In this document: in pieces, positions 16,463-24,893 of the stretch | Layout: each line of letters starts with the position of its first letter | Numbering within the stretch: the stretch's first letter is position 1 | Assembly: GCA_024401895.1 (NCBI GenBank) | Contig: JAKSKE010000016.1 | Coordinates: 1 to 35,392 of the forward strand | Direction of reading: 5' to 3' | From: Bacteroidales bacterium | GTDB lineage: Bacteria > Bacteroidota > Bacteroidia > Bacteroidales > UBA932 | Length of the DNA: 35,392 bases | Program-made: the position numbers and the translations under genes | Notes under the pieces: generated by a model | What the model was told of the DNA's origin: nothing | Seen by the model: only the letters and a program-made list of their open reading frames with translations | The model's database searches: none

Positions 16463-17820
16463 GAATAGTAATTCTGGGTGCCGGAGAAGTCGGATCGCAC
16501 CTGGCAAAAATGCTTCGCCGCGAAGCCAACGACATAGTCGTAATCGACAACGACGAAACCCGTATCAAAGCCCTTACCGACTACGCCGACGTCACTGCCG
16601 TACAGGGCTCCCCCATCTCCATAGACACTCTCAAGAGGGCCGGGGCGGGCAAATGCGACCTGTTCATAGGAGTTTACCCCTACGAAGAACGCGGGCTGAA
16701 TGTGCTCTCGGCCATTATAGCCAAGAAACTCGGGGCAGGCAAGGTTATAGCCAGGGTTCAGGACGACGGGTATCTGACCAGCGAAAACAAGCTGATGTTC
16801 AAGGAGTTGGGTATAGAATTAATGATTTACCCCGAACGCATTGCAGCCGACGAAATCGTAGACCAGCTCAGGCATGCTGCATCCAGCGAGACTATGGACT
16901 TCGTGCACGGGAAACTGCAGATGGCAGTGTTCCGTCTCGAAGAGAACTCCCCCGTACTGGATATGCAGCTGCTGCAGTTCATAAAGAGTCTGAAACCTCA
17001 GGAAGCCAAGGAATTCAGGGTAATAGCCATTTCCCGCAACGGAAACACTATAATTCCATCGGCAGACACCAAATTCCTGTACAATGACCTGGTATTCACC
17101 ATAGCCACAAGGCAGGGAATCGACTCTATCCTGCACCGCTTCGGAAAAACGAGTGTGGAAGTGAGCAAAGTTATGATTCTCGGGGGCGGGAATACGGCCG
17201 AAATGGTGGCGGCGTCGCTCAGCCGTCAGGACATTGAGGTAAAGATTATAGAGAAGAACAAGGAGCGTTGCCTGGAGTTGGCAGAGAATCTGCCTGCAAC
17301 TGTACAGATTACCTGCGGAGACGGGCGCAACTCAGACGTTCTCAACGACGAGGACATTCGGGAATACGACGCCTTCGTGGCTTTGAGCGGCAGTGACGAG
17401 ACCAACGTTCTGGCGTGTGTGGTAGCCAAGAAATTCGGGGTTCCCCGCACCATCGCCGAAGTCGAGAACATAGAATACATCCACCTGTCCGAGGATATGG
17501 GCGTGGACACCATCATAAACAAGAAACTCATTACCGCCGGACGCATTTTCAAGTTCACCCTTGGAGGTAAGGCCAGGTTCGTAAAGTATATGAGCGGAAC
17601 ATCGGCCGAGGTCGTAGAATATACGGTGGCCCCGGGCAGCGCAATCACTAAGGCTCCCCTGCGGGACATCCCCTTCCCCACCGATGCCATTGTGGGCGGC
17701 GTAGTGCGCGGCAGCGAGGCTATGATTGCAATCGGAGACACAGTGATTGAGCCTTATGACCGGGTAGCGGTATTCGCCCTGCCACAGGCTATAAAGGAGA
17801 TAGACAGGTTCTTCAAATAA
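16459..17820 (+). CDS. trkA: Trk potassium-uptake regulatory subunit TrkA
   Basis: This is a 453-residue protein with two RCK units in tandem. The first Rossmann fold starts GAGEVG (residues 7-12) and continues IVVIDNDETRIKALTDYAD; the second starts near residue 240 (ILGGGNTAEMVAASL). Each is followed by a TrkA-C-like domain. It binds NAD(H)/ATP and gates the TrkH/TrkG membrane channel from the cytoplasmic side. A longer frame upstream only reads through the glycosyltransferase in another phase; the real start is the ATGA overlap at 16459. No trkH follows within the window, which is unusual because the two are often adjacent. Confidence 0.94.
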   Translation: MRIVILGAGEVGSHLAKMLRREANDIVVIDNDETRIKALTDYADVTAVQGSPISIDTLKRAGAGKCDLFIGVYPYEERGLNVLSAIIAKKLGAGKVIARVQDDGYLTSENKLMFKELGIELMIYPERIAADEIVDQLRHAASSETMDFVHGKLQMAVFRLEENSPVLDMQLLQFIKSLKPQEAKEFRVIAISRNGNTIIPSADTKFLYNDLVFTIATRQGIDSILHRFGKTSVEVSKVMILGGGNTAEMVAASLSRQDIEVKIIEKNKERCLELAENLPATVQITCGDGRNSDVLNDEDIREYDAFVALSGSDETNVLACVVAKKFGVPRTIAEVENIEYIHLSEDMGVDTIINKKLITAGRIFKFTLGGKARFVKYMSGTSAEVVEYTVAPGSAITKAPLRDIPFPTDAIVGGVVRGSEAMIAIGDTVIEPYDRVAVFALPQAIKEIDRFFK

Positions 17821-17881
17821 ACTCTGACAAAAAGTCACGACAAGCTCTCTTGGCAGAGGTTTTGAGGCTATTGAAGCCGTT

Positions 17882-18406
17882 ATGAAAAAAGAAAGCGCAA
17901 AAGAACAGAATCCCGCACCCAAGGACACTGCAAAGAAGCAGAAGGGTGCCGATCTTCAGAAAAAGATAGAGGAACTCTCTGACAATTTGTCCAAAGAAAA
18001 AGAGTCTTATCTAAGGCTGATGGCCGAGTTCGAAACCTTCCGTCGCAGAAGCGCAGAGGAGAAACTCGCACTGGTGAACACAGCATCGGCCGACACCATA
18101 AAGGAGCTCCTTCCGGTCCTCGACGCCTGCGAGCAGGCCGTCAAGATGCTGTCGGAGACCTCCGACACCGCCGCTTTGGAAGGCACCCAACTCATTTTCA
18201 GCAAACTTATGGGTGCATTGAAATCCCGCGGACTGGAAGTAATCGAAGCCACCGGCAAGGAATTCGATGCCGACCAACACGAGGCCATAGCCCAAATTCC
18301 CGCACCCAGCGAGGAGCTCAAGGGCAAGGTCCTGGACGTTACGCGCACCGGATACATTCTGGGAGGCAAGATTATCCGATATCCCCAAGTAGTTGTAGGA
18401 GTATAA
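17882..18406 (+). CDS. grpE: Nucleotide exchange factor GrpE
   Basis: This is a 174-residue GrpE. A charged N-terminal stretch leads into a long coiled coil (KKIEELSDNLSKEKESYLRLMAEFETFRRRS), followed by the conserved LLPVLDACEQAVKML and the beta-domain VLDVTRTGYILGGKIIRYPQVVV. It releases ADP from DnaK and acts as a thermosensor. dnaJ starts 4 bases downstream; dnaK itself is not in the window. The 61-base gap after trkA contains no CIRCE or clear promoter that I can find. Confidence 0.95.
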   Translation: MKKESAKEQNPAPKDTAKKQKGADLQKKIEELSDNLSKEKESYLRLMAEFETFRRRSAEEKLALVNTASADTIKELLPVLDACEQAVKMLSETSDTAALEGTQLIFSKLMGALKSRGLEVIEATGKEFDADQHEAIAQIPAPSEELKGKVLDVTRTGYILGGKIIRYPQVVVGV

Positions 18407-18410
18407 TTCT

Positions 18411-19607
18411 ATGGCAGAAAAAAGAGATTACTATGAAGTGCTGGGCCTCCAGAAGGGGGCTTCGGCCGACGAAATAAAATCGGCCTACCGCAAGGCCGCG
18501 CTCAAATGGCATCCCGACCGTTGGGTAAGCGGCACCGATGCCGAAAAAAAGACCGCCGAAGACAACTTCAAGGAAGCTTCGGAGGCTTATTCGGTGCTCA
18601 GCGACCCCGACAAGCGCGCCAAATATGACCAGTTCGGCTTTGCCGGAATGGAAGCCGGTGCCGGGATGGACTGGAGCCAGGGATTCGGCAACCTCAACGA
18701 CATTCTCAACAACCTGTTCGGAGGAGCTTTCGGAGGCTTTGGCGCAGGCCAGGGATTCGGAGGATTCGGCGGGTTCGGAGGATTCGGCGGACGGGAGCAG
18801 GGTCCCCGTCAGGCCAGAGGCCGTGACATTCGCACCAGAGTGAAGCTCACCCTCGAGGAAATTGCCCAGGGATGCACCAAGGAAGTTACCATAGAACGCA
18901 ACCGCCCCTGCCCGGAATGCGACGGGAAAGGCACCCGGAATTCGTCGGACATACGCACCTGCCCTACCTGTAAAGGCAGCGGTCAGGTTCAGCATATCAC
19001 CAATTCACTCTTCGGCCGTACCGTAACCTACGCCACCTGTCCGCAGTGCCAGGGAGAAGGCAAGATTGTAAGCAACCCCTGCCGGCGCTGCAAGGGTACC
19101 GGTCTGGAGCGTCTCAAGGAAACGGTCAAGGTCAACGTTCCCGCCGGAGTCGAGTCGGGGATGCAGATTACGCTTCGCGCCGAAGGCCACAGCGCCCCCC
19201 GGGGCGGGGTGAACGGCGACCTTCTGGTAATTGTGGAGGAACAGCCTCATCCCTACTTCAAGCGACAGGACGACAACCTTTTCTACACCAAGGTCATAAG
19301 CGTTGCCGACGCCATCCTGGGATGCGAAGTGGACATTCCCTGCCTGGACGGCCCTTACAAACTCAAACTTGAGCCCGGCACCCAGTCGGGAACAGTTGTC
19401 AAACTGCGCGGAAAGGGCCTGCCCACAGTGAACGGATACAGCTATGCAAAAGGAGACCTTTTCATTAAAATACTGGTTTGGATTCCCCGGAAACTCAGCC
19501 GGAGCGAAAAGGAAGCGGTAGAAACGCTTAAGCAGGGAACGGCTTCAAAACTGGACCCCAACCGCGACGACAAGGCTCTGTTCGAAAAAGAATCCCAATA
19601 CTTCTAG
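18411..19607 (+). CDS. dnaJ: Molecular chaperone DnaJ
   Basis: This 398-residue type I (class A) DnaJ has all four parts. The J domain covers about 1-70 with the HPD motif at 34-36 (KWHPDRW). A Gly/Phe-rich region lies at about 75-140 (with repeats of GGFGGFGGFGG). The zinc domain has four CxxCxGxG modules: CPECDGKG, CPTCKGSG, CPQCQGEG and CRRCKGTG, from about 167 to 230. A C-terminal client-binding domain follows. It stimulates DnaK ATPase and holds unfolded clients. It sits between grpE (4 bases) and htpG (22 bases), forming a chaperone cluster. Confidence 0.97.
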   Translation: MAEKRDYYEVLGLQKGASADEIKSAYRKAALKWHPDRWVSGTDAEKKTAEDNFKEASEAYSVLSDPDKRAKYDQFGFAGMEAGAGMDWSQGFGNLNDILNNLFGGAFGGFGAGQGFGGFGGFGGFGGREQGPRQARGRDIRTRVKLTLEEIAQGCTKEVTIERNRPCPECDGKGTRNSSDIRTCPTCKGSGQVQHITNSLFGRTVTYATCPQCQGEGKIVSNPCRRCKGTGLERLKETVKVNVPAGVESGMQITLRAEGHSAPRGGVNGDLLVIVEEQPHPYFKRQDDNLFYTKVISVADAILGCEVDIPCLDGPYKLKLEPGTQSGTVVKLRGKGLPTVNGYSYAKGDLFIKILVWIPRKLSRSEKEAVETLKQGTASKLDPNRDDKALFEKESQYF

Positions 19608-19629
19608 AATCTTAAACTCATAAACTGCT

Positions 19630-21498
19630 ATGGCAAACAAAACGTTACAGGGAAAGATTGGCGTAACCACCGAAAACATTTTCCCGGTCATCAAACAATT
19701 CCTTTATTCCGACCACGAGATTTTCCTTCGTGAGCTCGTCGCAAATGCAGTGGATGCCACCCAGAAACTCAAGGCACTGGCAGCCAGCGGAGAAACCGAC
19801 TGTGACACCTCGGACCTGAAGGTAGAGATTGAACTTGACGAAAAGAAAAAGACACTAAGAGTCATCGACCACGGCATAGGAATGACTCAGGAGGAAGTTG
19901 ACAGATACATTAACCAGATTGCATTCTCATCGGCCGGCGAATTCCTGGAGAAATACAAGGAACAGATGGCCTCTATCATAGGTCATTTCGGCCTGGGCTT
20001 CTACTCGGCATTTATGGTGGCCTCTAAGGTGACTATCGAAACCCTGAGCTGGAAAGAAGGTGCCAAAGCGGTGAAATGGACCTGCGACGGATCTCCCGAG
20101 TATTCGATGGAAGAATGCAAAAAGAGCGAAAGGGGCACCGTCATCACCCTGCAGATAGACAAGGATTCGGAAGAATTCGCAGCCAAGGGCCGCATTTCCC
20201 AGCTCTTGGGCAAGTACTGCAAGTTTATGCCGGTTCCGGTAGTGTTCGGAAAGAAGAGCGAATGGAAAGACGGCAAGAATGTCGAGACCGAAGAGGACAA
20301 TATAATCAATTCGGTTGAACCGCTCTGGTCCAGGAGCGCTTCGGAGCTCAAGGACGAAGACTACCTGAAATTCTACAGGGAACTCTATCCTATGGAAGAG
20401 GAGCCTATGTTCTGGATCCACCTCAACGTGGACTATCCGTTCACCCTCACGGGAATCCTGTACTTCCCCAAAATCAAGGAAAGGATGGACATAAGCAAGA
20501 ACAAGATTCAGTTGTTCTGCAACCAGATGTTCGTGACCGACCACGTAGAAAACATTGTACCCGACTTCCTGACCCTGCTTCACGGCGTCATAGATTCTCC
20601 CGACATTCCCCTCAACGTGAGCCGCAGTTACCTTCAGTCCGACTCCAACGTAAAGAAAATAAGCACCTACATTACAAAGAAGGTAGCCGACAGACTGGAA
20701 GAGATATTCAAGGAGCAGAGGCAGTCTTTCGAAGAGAAATGGGACAACATAAAGCTCTTCATAGAGTACGGAATGCTGTCCGATGAGAAGTTCTGCGAAA
20801 GAGCTATGAGCTTTGCCCTGTTGAAGAACACCGACGGAAAATATTTTGCAATCGACGACTACCGCAAAGCCATCGAGGGCAGCCAGACCGACAAGGACAA
20901 GAAAGTCGTGTTCCTGTACTCCACCGACACTCAGGAGCAGTACGGTTACATAGAGGCGGCCAAGAACCGCGGCTACGACGTTCTGCTTATGGACTGCGAA
21001 CTGGATTCACACTTTGTGAACCTGCTGGAGACCAAGGTGAAGGATTGCCGTTTCGCCCGCGTGGACAGCGATACTCTGGACAATCTCATTGCTAAAGAGG
21101 AGAAGTTGAAGCCGCAAATGTCGGACGAAGACAAGAAGTCTCTTGAAGAACTTTTCAAGGGAGTTCTGCCCGGCGGCAACGAATATATAGTAGAGCCCGA
21201 GAACCTGGGCGGGACAGCCGAACCGGTTGTGATAACCCAGAGCGAATTTATGAGACGCTACCGCGAAATGTCGGCTATGGGTGGCGGAATGAACTTTTAC
21301 GGAGAACTCCCTCTGAGTTACAACATAAAAGTCAATATGGAGAACCCCCTCATTGCAAAGATATGGGGCGACCGGGAGGGAACTCACGAGCTGCTGTGCC
21401 AGGTAGTGGACCTCGCCCTGCTGGGAAACGGAATGCTCAAGGGGAAAGCCCTGCACGATTTCATCGAGCGCAGCCGCAGCCTGCTCGAGAACAAATAA
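19630..21498 (+). CDS. htpG: Molecular chaperone HtpG (Hsp90)
   Basis: This is a 622-residue bacterial Hsp90. The N-terminal GHKL ATPase contains FLRELVANAVDATQKL (the N box), VIDHGIGMTQEEVDRYINQI (G1), and IGHFGLGFYSAFMV (G2). The middle domain follows with GILYFPKIKERMDISKNKIQ and NVSRSYLQSDSNVKKI, and a C-terminal dimerisation region ends in FIERSRSLLENK. The normal S in the NASDA motif is V here, as occurs in some Bacteroidota. It refolds or stabilises client proteins with DnaK-DnaJ. It lies 22 bases after dnaJ, and pntA begins 48 bases later. Confidence 0.97.
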   Translation: MANKTLQGKIGVTTENIFPVIKQFLYSDHEIFLRELVANAVDATQKLKALAASGETDCDTSDLKVEIELDEKKKTLRVIDHGIGMTQEEVDRYINQIAFSSAGEFLEKYKEQMASIIGHFGLGFYSAFMVASKVTIETLSWKEGAKAVKWTCDGSPEYSMEECKKSERGTVITLQIDKDSEEFAAKGRISQLLGKYCKFMPVPVVFGKKSEWKDGKNVETEEDNIINSVEPLWSRSASELKDEDYLKFYRELYPMEEEPMFWIHLNVDYPFTLTGILYFPKIKERMDISKNKIQLFCNQMFVTDHVENIVPDFLTLLHGVIDSPDIPLNVSRSYLQSDSNVKKISTYITKKVADRLEEIFKEQRQSFEEKWDNIKLFIEYGMLSDEKFCERAMSFALLKNTDGKYFAIDDYRKAIEGSQTDKDKKVVFLYSTDTQEQYGYIEAAKNRGYDVLLMDCELDSHFVNLLETKVKDCRFARVDSDTLDNLIAKEEKLKPQMSDEDKKSLEELFKGVLPGGNEYIVEPENLGGTAEPVVITQSEFMRRYREMSAMGGGMNFYGELPLSYNIKVNMENPLIAKIWGDREGTHELLCQVVDLALLGNGMLKGKALHDFIERSRSLLENK

Positions 21499-21546
21499 AG
21501 ACTGTTATAAACACACATTAATACAACTTTCTAATAACGACACATT

Positions 21547-22716
21547 ATGATTATTGGTGTTCCTAAAGAAATTATGCACGACGAAGCTCGTGTAGCCGCC
21601 ATTCCCGAAACCGTAAAGAAAATGGTTACGGCAGGAAATGTCGTTTTGTTTGAGAAAGGTGCCGGTGAAGGCTCTTTCTATTTTGACAATCAATACGTTG
21701 AAGCCGGCGCTACAATCGTAGAGGACCCTCAGGAAATCTATGACAAAGCCGACGTGATTCTGAAAGTAAAGGAACCACTGTTCAACCAGGCGAAAGGCAA
21801 GCACGAAATTGAAATGATGCACAGCGGACAGTATCTTATCACCTTCATTCACCCGGCAGCTCCGGTGAATCACGAAATGGTGAAGAAGATGGCCGCAAAG
21901 GGCATAATCGGTCTCACGCTCGACGGTGTTCCCCGCATTTCCCGCGCACAGTCGATGGACGCGCTTTCGTCTATGAGCACCTGCGCAGGTTACAAGGGTA
22001 TTCTTATGGGTGCCAGCGATTTGCCCAAGTTCTGTCCTATGATTGGTTCCGCCGTAGGCGTTGTAAAACCTTCGAACGTGCTGGTAATCGGTACCGGCGT
22101 TGCCGGTCTGAGGGCTGTTGCAACCGCCAAGGGCCTGGGTGCCAAGGTATTCGCCGCCGACATCAGACCATCGGCCTGCGAGCAGGCTATGTCTTTGGGC
22201 GCCAAGATTGTAGATTGCGGCGTACCGGAGGAGATTGCAGTCCGCAAGGTGGGTGTGGTAGAATTCGCCAAGAAACTCCCCGAGGAATGGCTGGTTAAGG
22301 AACGCGAGAATCTGGCCGCTGCCGTAAAGGATGCCGACATTATTTTCTGTTCGGCCCTGCTGCAGGGACAGTTGGCTCCGGTGCTTCTCACCGACGAAAT
22401 GGTTGCCTCAATGAAACCCGGCTCGGCCATCGTTGACATTTCGATTGACCAGGGTGGAAACTGTGCAATTACGACTCCCGGCGAAAGGGACGTAAAGCAC
22501 GGCGTTACCATCGAGGGTATCAAGAACATCCCCGGACAGCTTCCCACTTCATCGACCTGGCTCTTCGCCAACAATATATGCAATCTGCTGCTCTTCCTCG
22601 CAAAGGACGGCAAGATGGCTCCCGACTGGGACGACGAGATTGTACAGAAGATTCTGGTAACAAAGGACGGCAAGATTGTGCATTCCGGTGCACTCGAAGC
22701 TATGGGACTCGCTTAA
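21547..22716 (+). CDS. pntA: NAD(P) transhydrogenase alpha subunit, domain I (PntAA)
   Basis: This 389-residue protein is the NAD(H)-binding domain I of the proton-translocating transhydrogenase, without the membrane segments that E. coli PntA carries. It starts MIIGVPKEIMHDEARVAAIP, like alanine dehydrogenases. The NAD site is VIGTGVAGLRAVATAKGLGA (about residue 180), followed by AADIRPSACEQAMSLGAK. It then has DIIFCSALLQGQLAPVLLT and DISIDQGGNCAITTPGE. Its partner membrane and NADP domains are in the next gene, 12 bases downstream, where the pieces are fused. Together they couple hydride transfer between NADH and NADP+ to proton flow. Confidence 0.94.
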   Translation: MIIGVPKEIMHDEARVAAIPETVKKMVTAGNVVLFEKGAGEGSFYFDNQYVEAGATIVEDPQEIYDKADVILKVKEPLFNQAKGKHEIEMMHSGQYLITFIHPAAPVNHEMVKKMAAKGIIGLTLDGVPRISRAQSMDALSSMSTCAGYKGILMGASDLPKFCPMIGSAVGVVKPSNVLVIGTGVAGLRAVATAKGLGAKVFAADIRPSACEQAMSLGAKIVDCGVPEEIAVRKVGVVEFAKKLPEEWLVKERENLAAAVKDADIIFCSALLQGQLAPVLLTDEMVASMKPGSAIVDISIDQGGNCAITTPGERDVKHGVTIEGIKNIPGQLPTSSTWLFANNICNLLLFLAKDGKMAPDWDDEIVQKILVTKDGKIVHSGALEAMGLA

Positions 22717-22728
22717 TTCCTCTGAATT

Positions 22729-24549
22729 ATGTTCGGTCTTTCAGTATTGGCCTGGCAGCTTATCCTGGTAGGAGTGCTGGTGGTTTCGACCTTCGTCGGA
22801 TACAGGCTTATTAATAAGGTTCCGCCCACACTTCACACCCCGCTTATGAGCGGAATGAACGCCTTGTCCGGCGTAACGGTTCTGGGCGCTCTTTCTGCCA
22901 CCGCGGCCGGGTTCTTCGGGTCTTCCGTTGCCGGTCAGGTAGTAATTTCGATTCTGGGAGCACTGGCAATCGCTCTGGCTATGGTTAACGTAGCCGGAGG
23001 ATTCGCCGTTACCGACAGAATGCTTGCTATGATAGCTAAACGCCGCGCGGCCGGGCAGGATGCAATTTATGCTGCCATATTCGCCGTTGCGGCCGCTATG
23101 GTGGCAGTGATTGTATGTGCAGGCGGAGAACTCGCCTACCTTATTGTCTCGGCTGTCCTGGTGCTGGGCGTGCTCTGCGGAATAGCAATGATGAGCAGAA
23201 TAGACTACTCCCGAATTGGAAACCGTCTGAGCGCAGTGTGTATGCTGGTAGCCATAGTAGTGACTATGGTTTACAACGGCAGCGTTTACACCGCCTGGCC
23301 GGTTTACGCAGGGCTTCTGGCAGGCATTGTCGCCGGCATTGTTCTTTCTGTGAAAGTGTCGATGCTACAGATGCCGCAGATGGTCGCTCTGTTCAACGGC
23401 CTCGGAGGTGCCGCCTCGGCCCTGGTGGGGGCATTCGCAATGTTCGGAATAGGAGCGGGCACCGGAATCTTCGAGAAAGTCACGTCGTCCATCGCACTTT
23501 CTGTGGGAGTCGTAACGCTGCTGGGCAGTCTGGTAGCGGCAGGCAAACTTCACAAGGTGCTGCCCGGAAAGCCGGTTACAGTAAAGAATCATTTCCTGTG
23601 GCAGACGCTTTCTCTTATTATTCTGGGCCTTGGCATCGTGGTTTACGCCGCAGCCGGCGGAGCACCCTTCTGCTGCATAGCAATTGTGATTGCCGGCGCC
23701 GCCTTCGGTCTGCTGTTCTCGCTTAAGGTCGGCGGGGCCGATATGCCAATCACCATCTCGCTGCTCAATTCAATGAGCGGAGTTGCCGGTGCCATTGCAG
23801 GATTAGCCATAGGCGACCTTCTGCTTGTGGCCGTAGGCGGAATAGTAGGCGCTTCGGGCCTGCTGCTCACTCAAATAATGTGCAAGGCAATGAACCGCAG
23901 CCTGGCCGCCATCCTTTCTGGAAAAACAACCACAGCCACCGAAGCCGCCCCTGCCGAAAAGCCGGTCGAAGTTGTCCAGGACAACGAAACCGCAGAGCCG
24001 GAGGCTGTCCCTGAAGCCGAAGTTGAAACAGAAGAGGCAAAGAATCCTACCGACTGTCTCAAAGGTGCGAAGGAAGTAATCATTGTACCCGGATACGGAA
24101 TGGCCATAGCGCAGGCACAGCACATAGTGAAGCAGCTTGCCGACCGTCTCAAGGCCCAGGGTACCACTGTCAAGTATGCAGTTCACCCCGTAGCGGGCCG
24201 TATGCCCGGCCATATGAACGTCCTGCTGTGCGAGGCCGACGTAGATTACGAAGACCTGTATGAAATGGATGACATCAACCCCGAATTCAAGACGGCCGAC
24301 GCCACATTCGTGATTGGGGCCAACGATGTAACCAACCCTGCGGCATCTACCGCCGTGGGCACTCCAATATACGGAATGCCCGTCCTGGCCGTGAATGACT
24401 GCAGCAATATATTTGTCTTCAATTTCGACCTCAAGCCAGGTTACGCCGGGGTGGAGAACCCCATTTATACAAGAAAAGACGGCGTAAACCTGTATCTCGG
24501 TAACGCCGCCCAGACTCTTGCAGAATTTTTGGCCGCACTGGAACTATAA
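22729..24549 (+). CDS. pntB: Fused transhydrogenase PntAB-PntB (domains II and III)
   Basis: This 606-residue protein joins two subunits usually encoded apart. Residues 1 to about 92 match the PntAB part of domain II (KVPPTLHTPLMSGMNALSGV). From about 105 to 400 is the PntB membrane region, with LPQ-like and GGADMPITISLLNSMSGVAG motifs; about a dozen membrane segments are present in all. A Pro/Glu/Ala-rich linker (about 405-440) leads to the NADP-binding domain III, with IVPGYGMAIAQAQHIVKQLA (about 450), VIGANDVTNPAAST (about 531) and the DLKPGYAGVENPIY ending. It runs against hypA head-on, with a 6-base overlap of the 3' ends. Confidence 0.93.
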   Translation: MFGLSVLAWQLILVGVLVVSTFVGYRLINKVPPTLHTPLMSGMNALSGVTVLGALSATAAGFFGSSVAGQVVISILGALAIALAMVNVAGGFAVTDRMLAMIAKRRAAGQDAIYAAIFAVAAAMVAVIVCAGGELAYLIVSAVLVLGVLCGIAMMSRIDYSRIGNRLSAVCMLVAIVVTMVYNGSVYTAWPVYAGLLAGIVAGIVLSVKVSMLQMPQMVALFNGLGGAASALVGAFAMFGIGAGTGIFEKVTSSIALSVGVVTLLGSLVAAGKLHKVLPGKPVTVKNHFLWQTLSLIILGLGIVVYAAAGGAPFCCIAIVIAGAAFGLLFSLKVGGADMPITISLLNSMSGVAGAIAGLAIGDLLLVAVGGIVGASGLLLTQIMCKAMNRSLAAILSGKTTTATEAAPAEKPVEVVQDNETAEPEAVPEAEVETEEAKNPTDCLKGAKEVIIVPGYGMAIAQAQHIVKQLADRLKAQGTTVKYAVHPVAGRMPGHMNVLLCEADVDYEDLYEMDDINPEFKTADATFVIGANDVTNPAASTAVGTPIYGMPVLAVNDCSNIFVFNFDLKPGYAGVENPIYTRKDGVNLYLGNAAQTLAEFLAALEL

Positions 24550-24891
24550 AGGCACTTCTATTTCCTTTATTTCCACTTCGTTGCCTCTGAGCAAATATGT
24601 ATTCCTGCCCTTGCAATAAGGGCAGGTTTTTCCGTATTTGACGGTTTCGTATTCCCGTTTGCAGTCTTCACAGAAGGTCACTGCCGGCACGGTGTTGACT
24701 TCCAGTTTGCATCCGGTAAGCAGATTCTCTTTCTTTACCGCCCAGTCCCAGCAGTCGGTAAGCAGATACGGCACTACTGTAGAGACCTCTCCAATGTTCA
24801 TAATGACCTTGGAAACACGGTCGCAGTGTTTCTCGGCGGCGACTTCCTTGACATCTTTTATGATATAGAAGACTATTCCAAGCTCGTGCAT
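24544..24891 (-). CDS. hypA: Hydrogenase nickel chaperone HypA-like
   Basis: This is a 115-residue protein of HypA/HybF size. It starts MHELGI, the invariant Met-His-Glu that binds nickel. A zinc-binding knuckle is formed by C74, C77, C90 and C93 (CEDC...CPYC). It delivers nickel to HypB or urease chaperones in known species. The gene begins 2 bases from the stop of the large FAD/Fe-S oxidoreductase gene, so they are cotranscribed, and it overlaps the end of pntB by 6 bases. No hydrogenase, urease or other hyp gene is in this window. Confidence 0.88.
   Translation of the reverse strand: MHELGIVFYIIKDVKEVAAEKHCDRVSKVIMNIGEVSTVVPYLLTDCWDWAVKKENLLTGCKLEVNTVPAVTFCEDCKREYETVKYGKTCPYCKGRNTYLLRGNEVEIKEIEVPL
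24604..24631 (+). terminator. Intrinsic terminator of the transhydrogenase operon, inside hypA
   Basis: CCTGCCCTT (24604-24612) and AAGGGCAGG (24618-24626) form a perfect 9-bp stem with a 5-nt loop, followed by TTTTT (24627-24631). This is a strong plus-strand terminator 55 bases after the pntB stop. It lies within hypA on the other strand, built from the codons for the second CxxC (CPYCKGR). On the minus strand the stem is followed by AATACA, not a U tract, so it should stop only rightward transcription. Confidence 0.72.
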
Positions 24892-24893
24892 AA

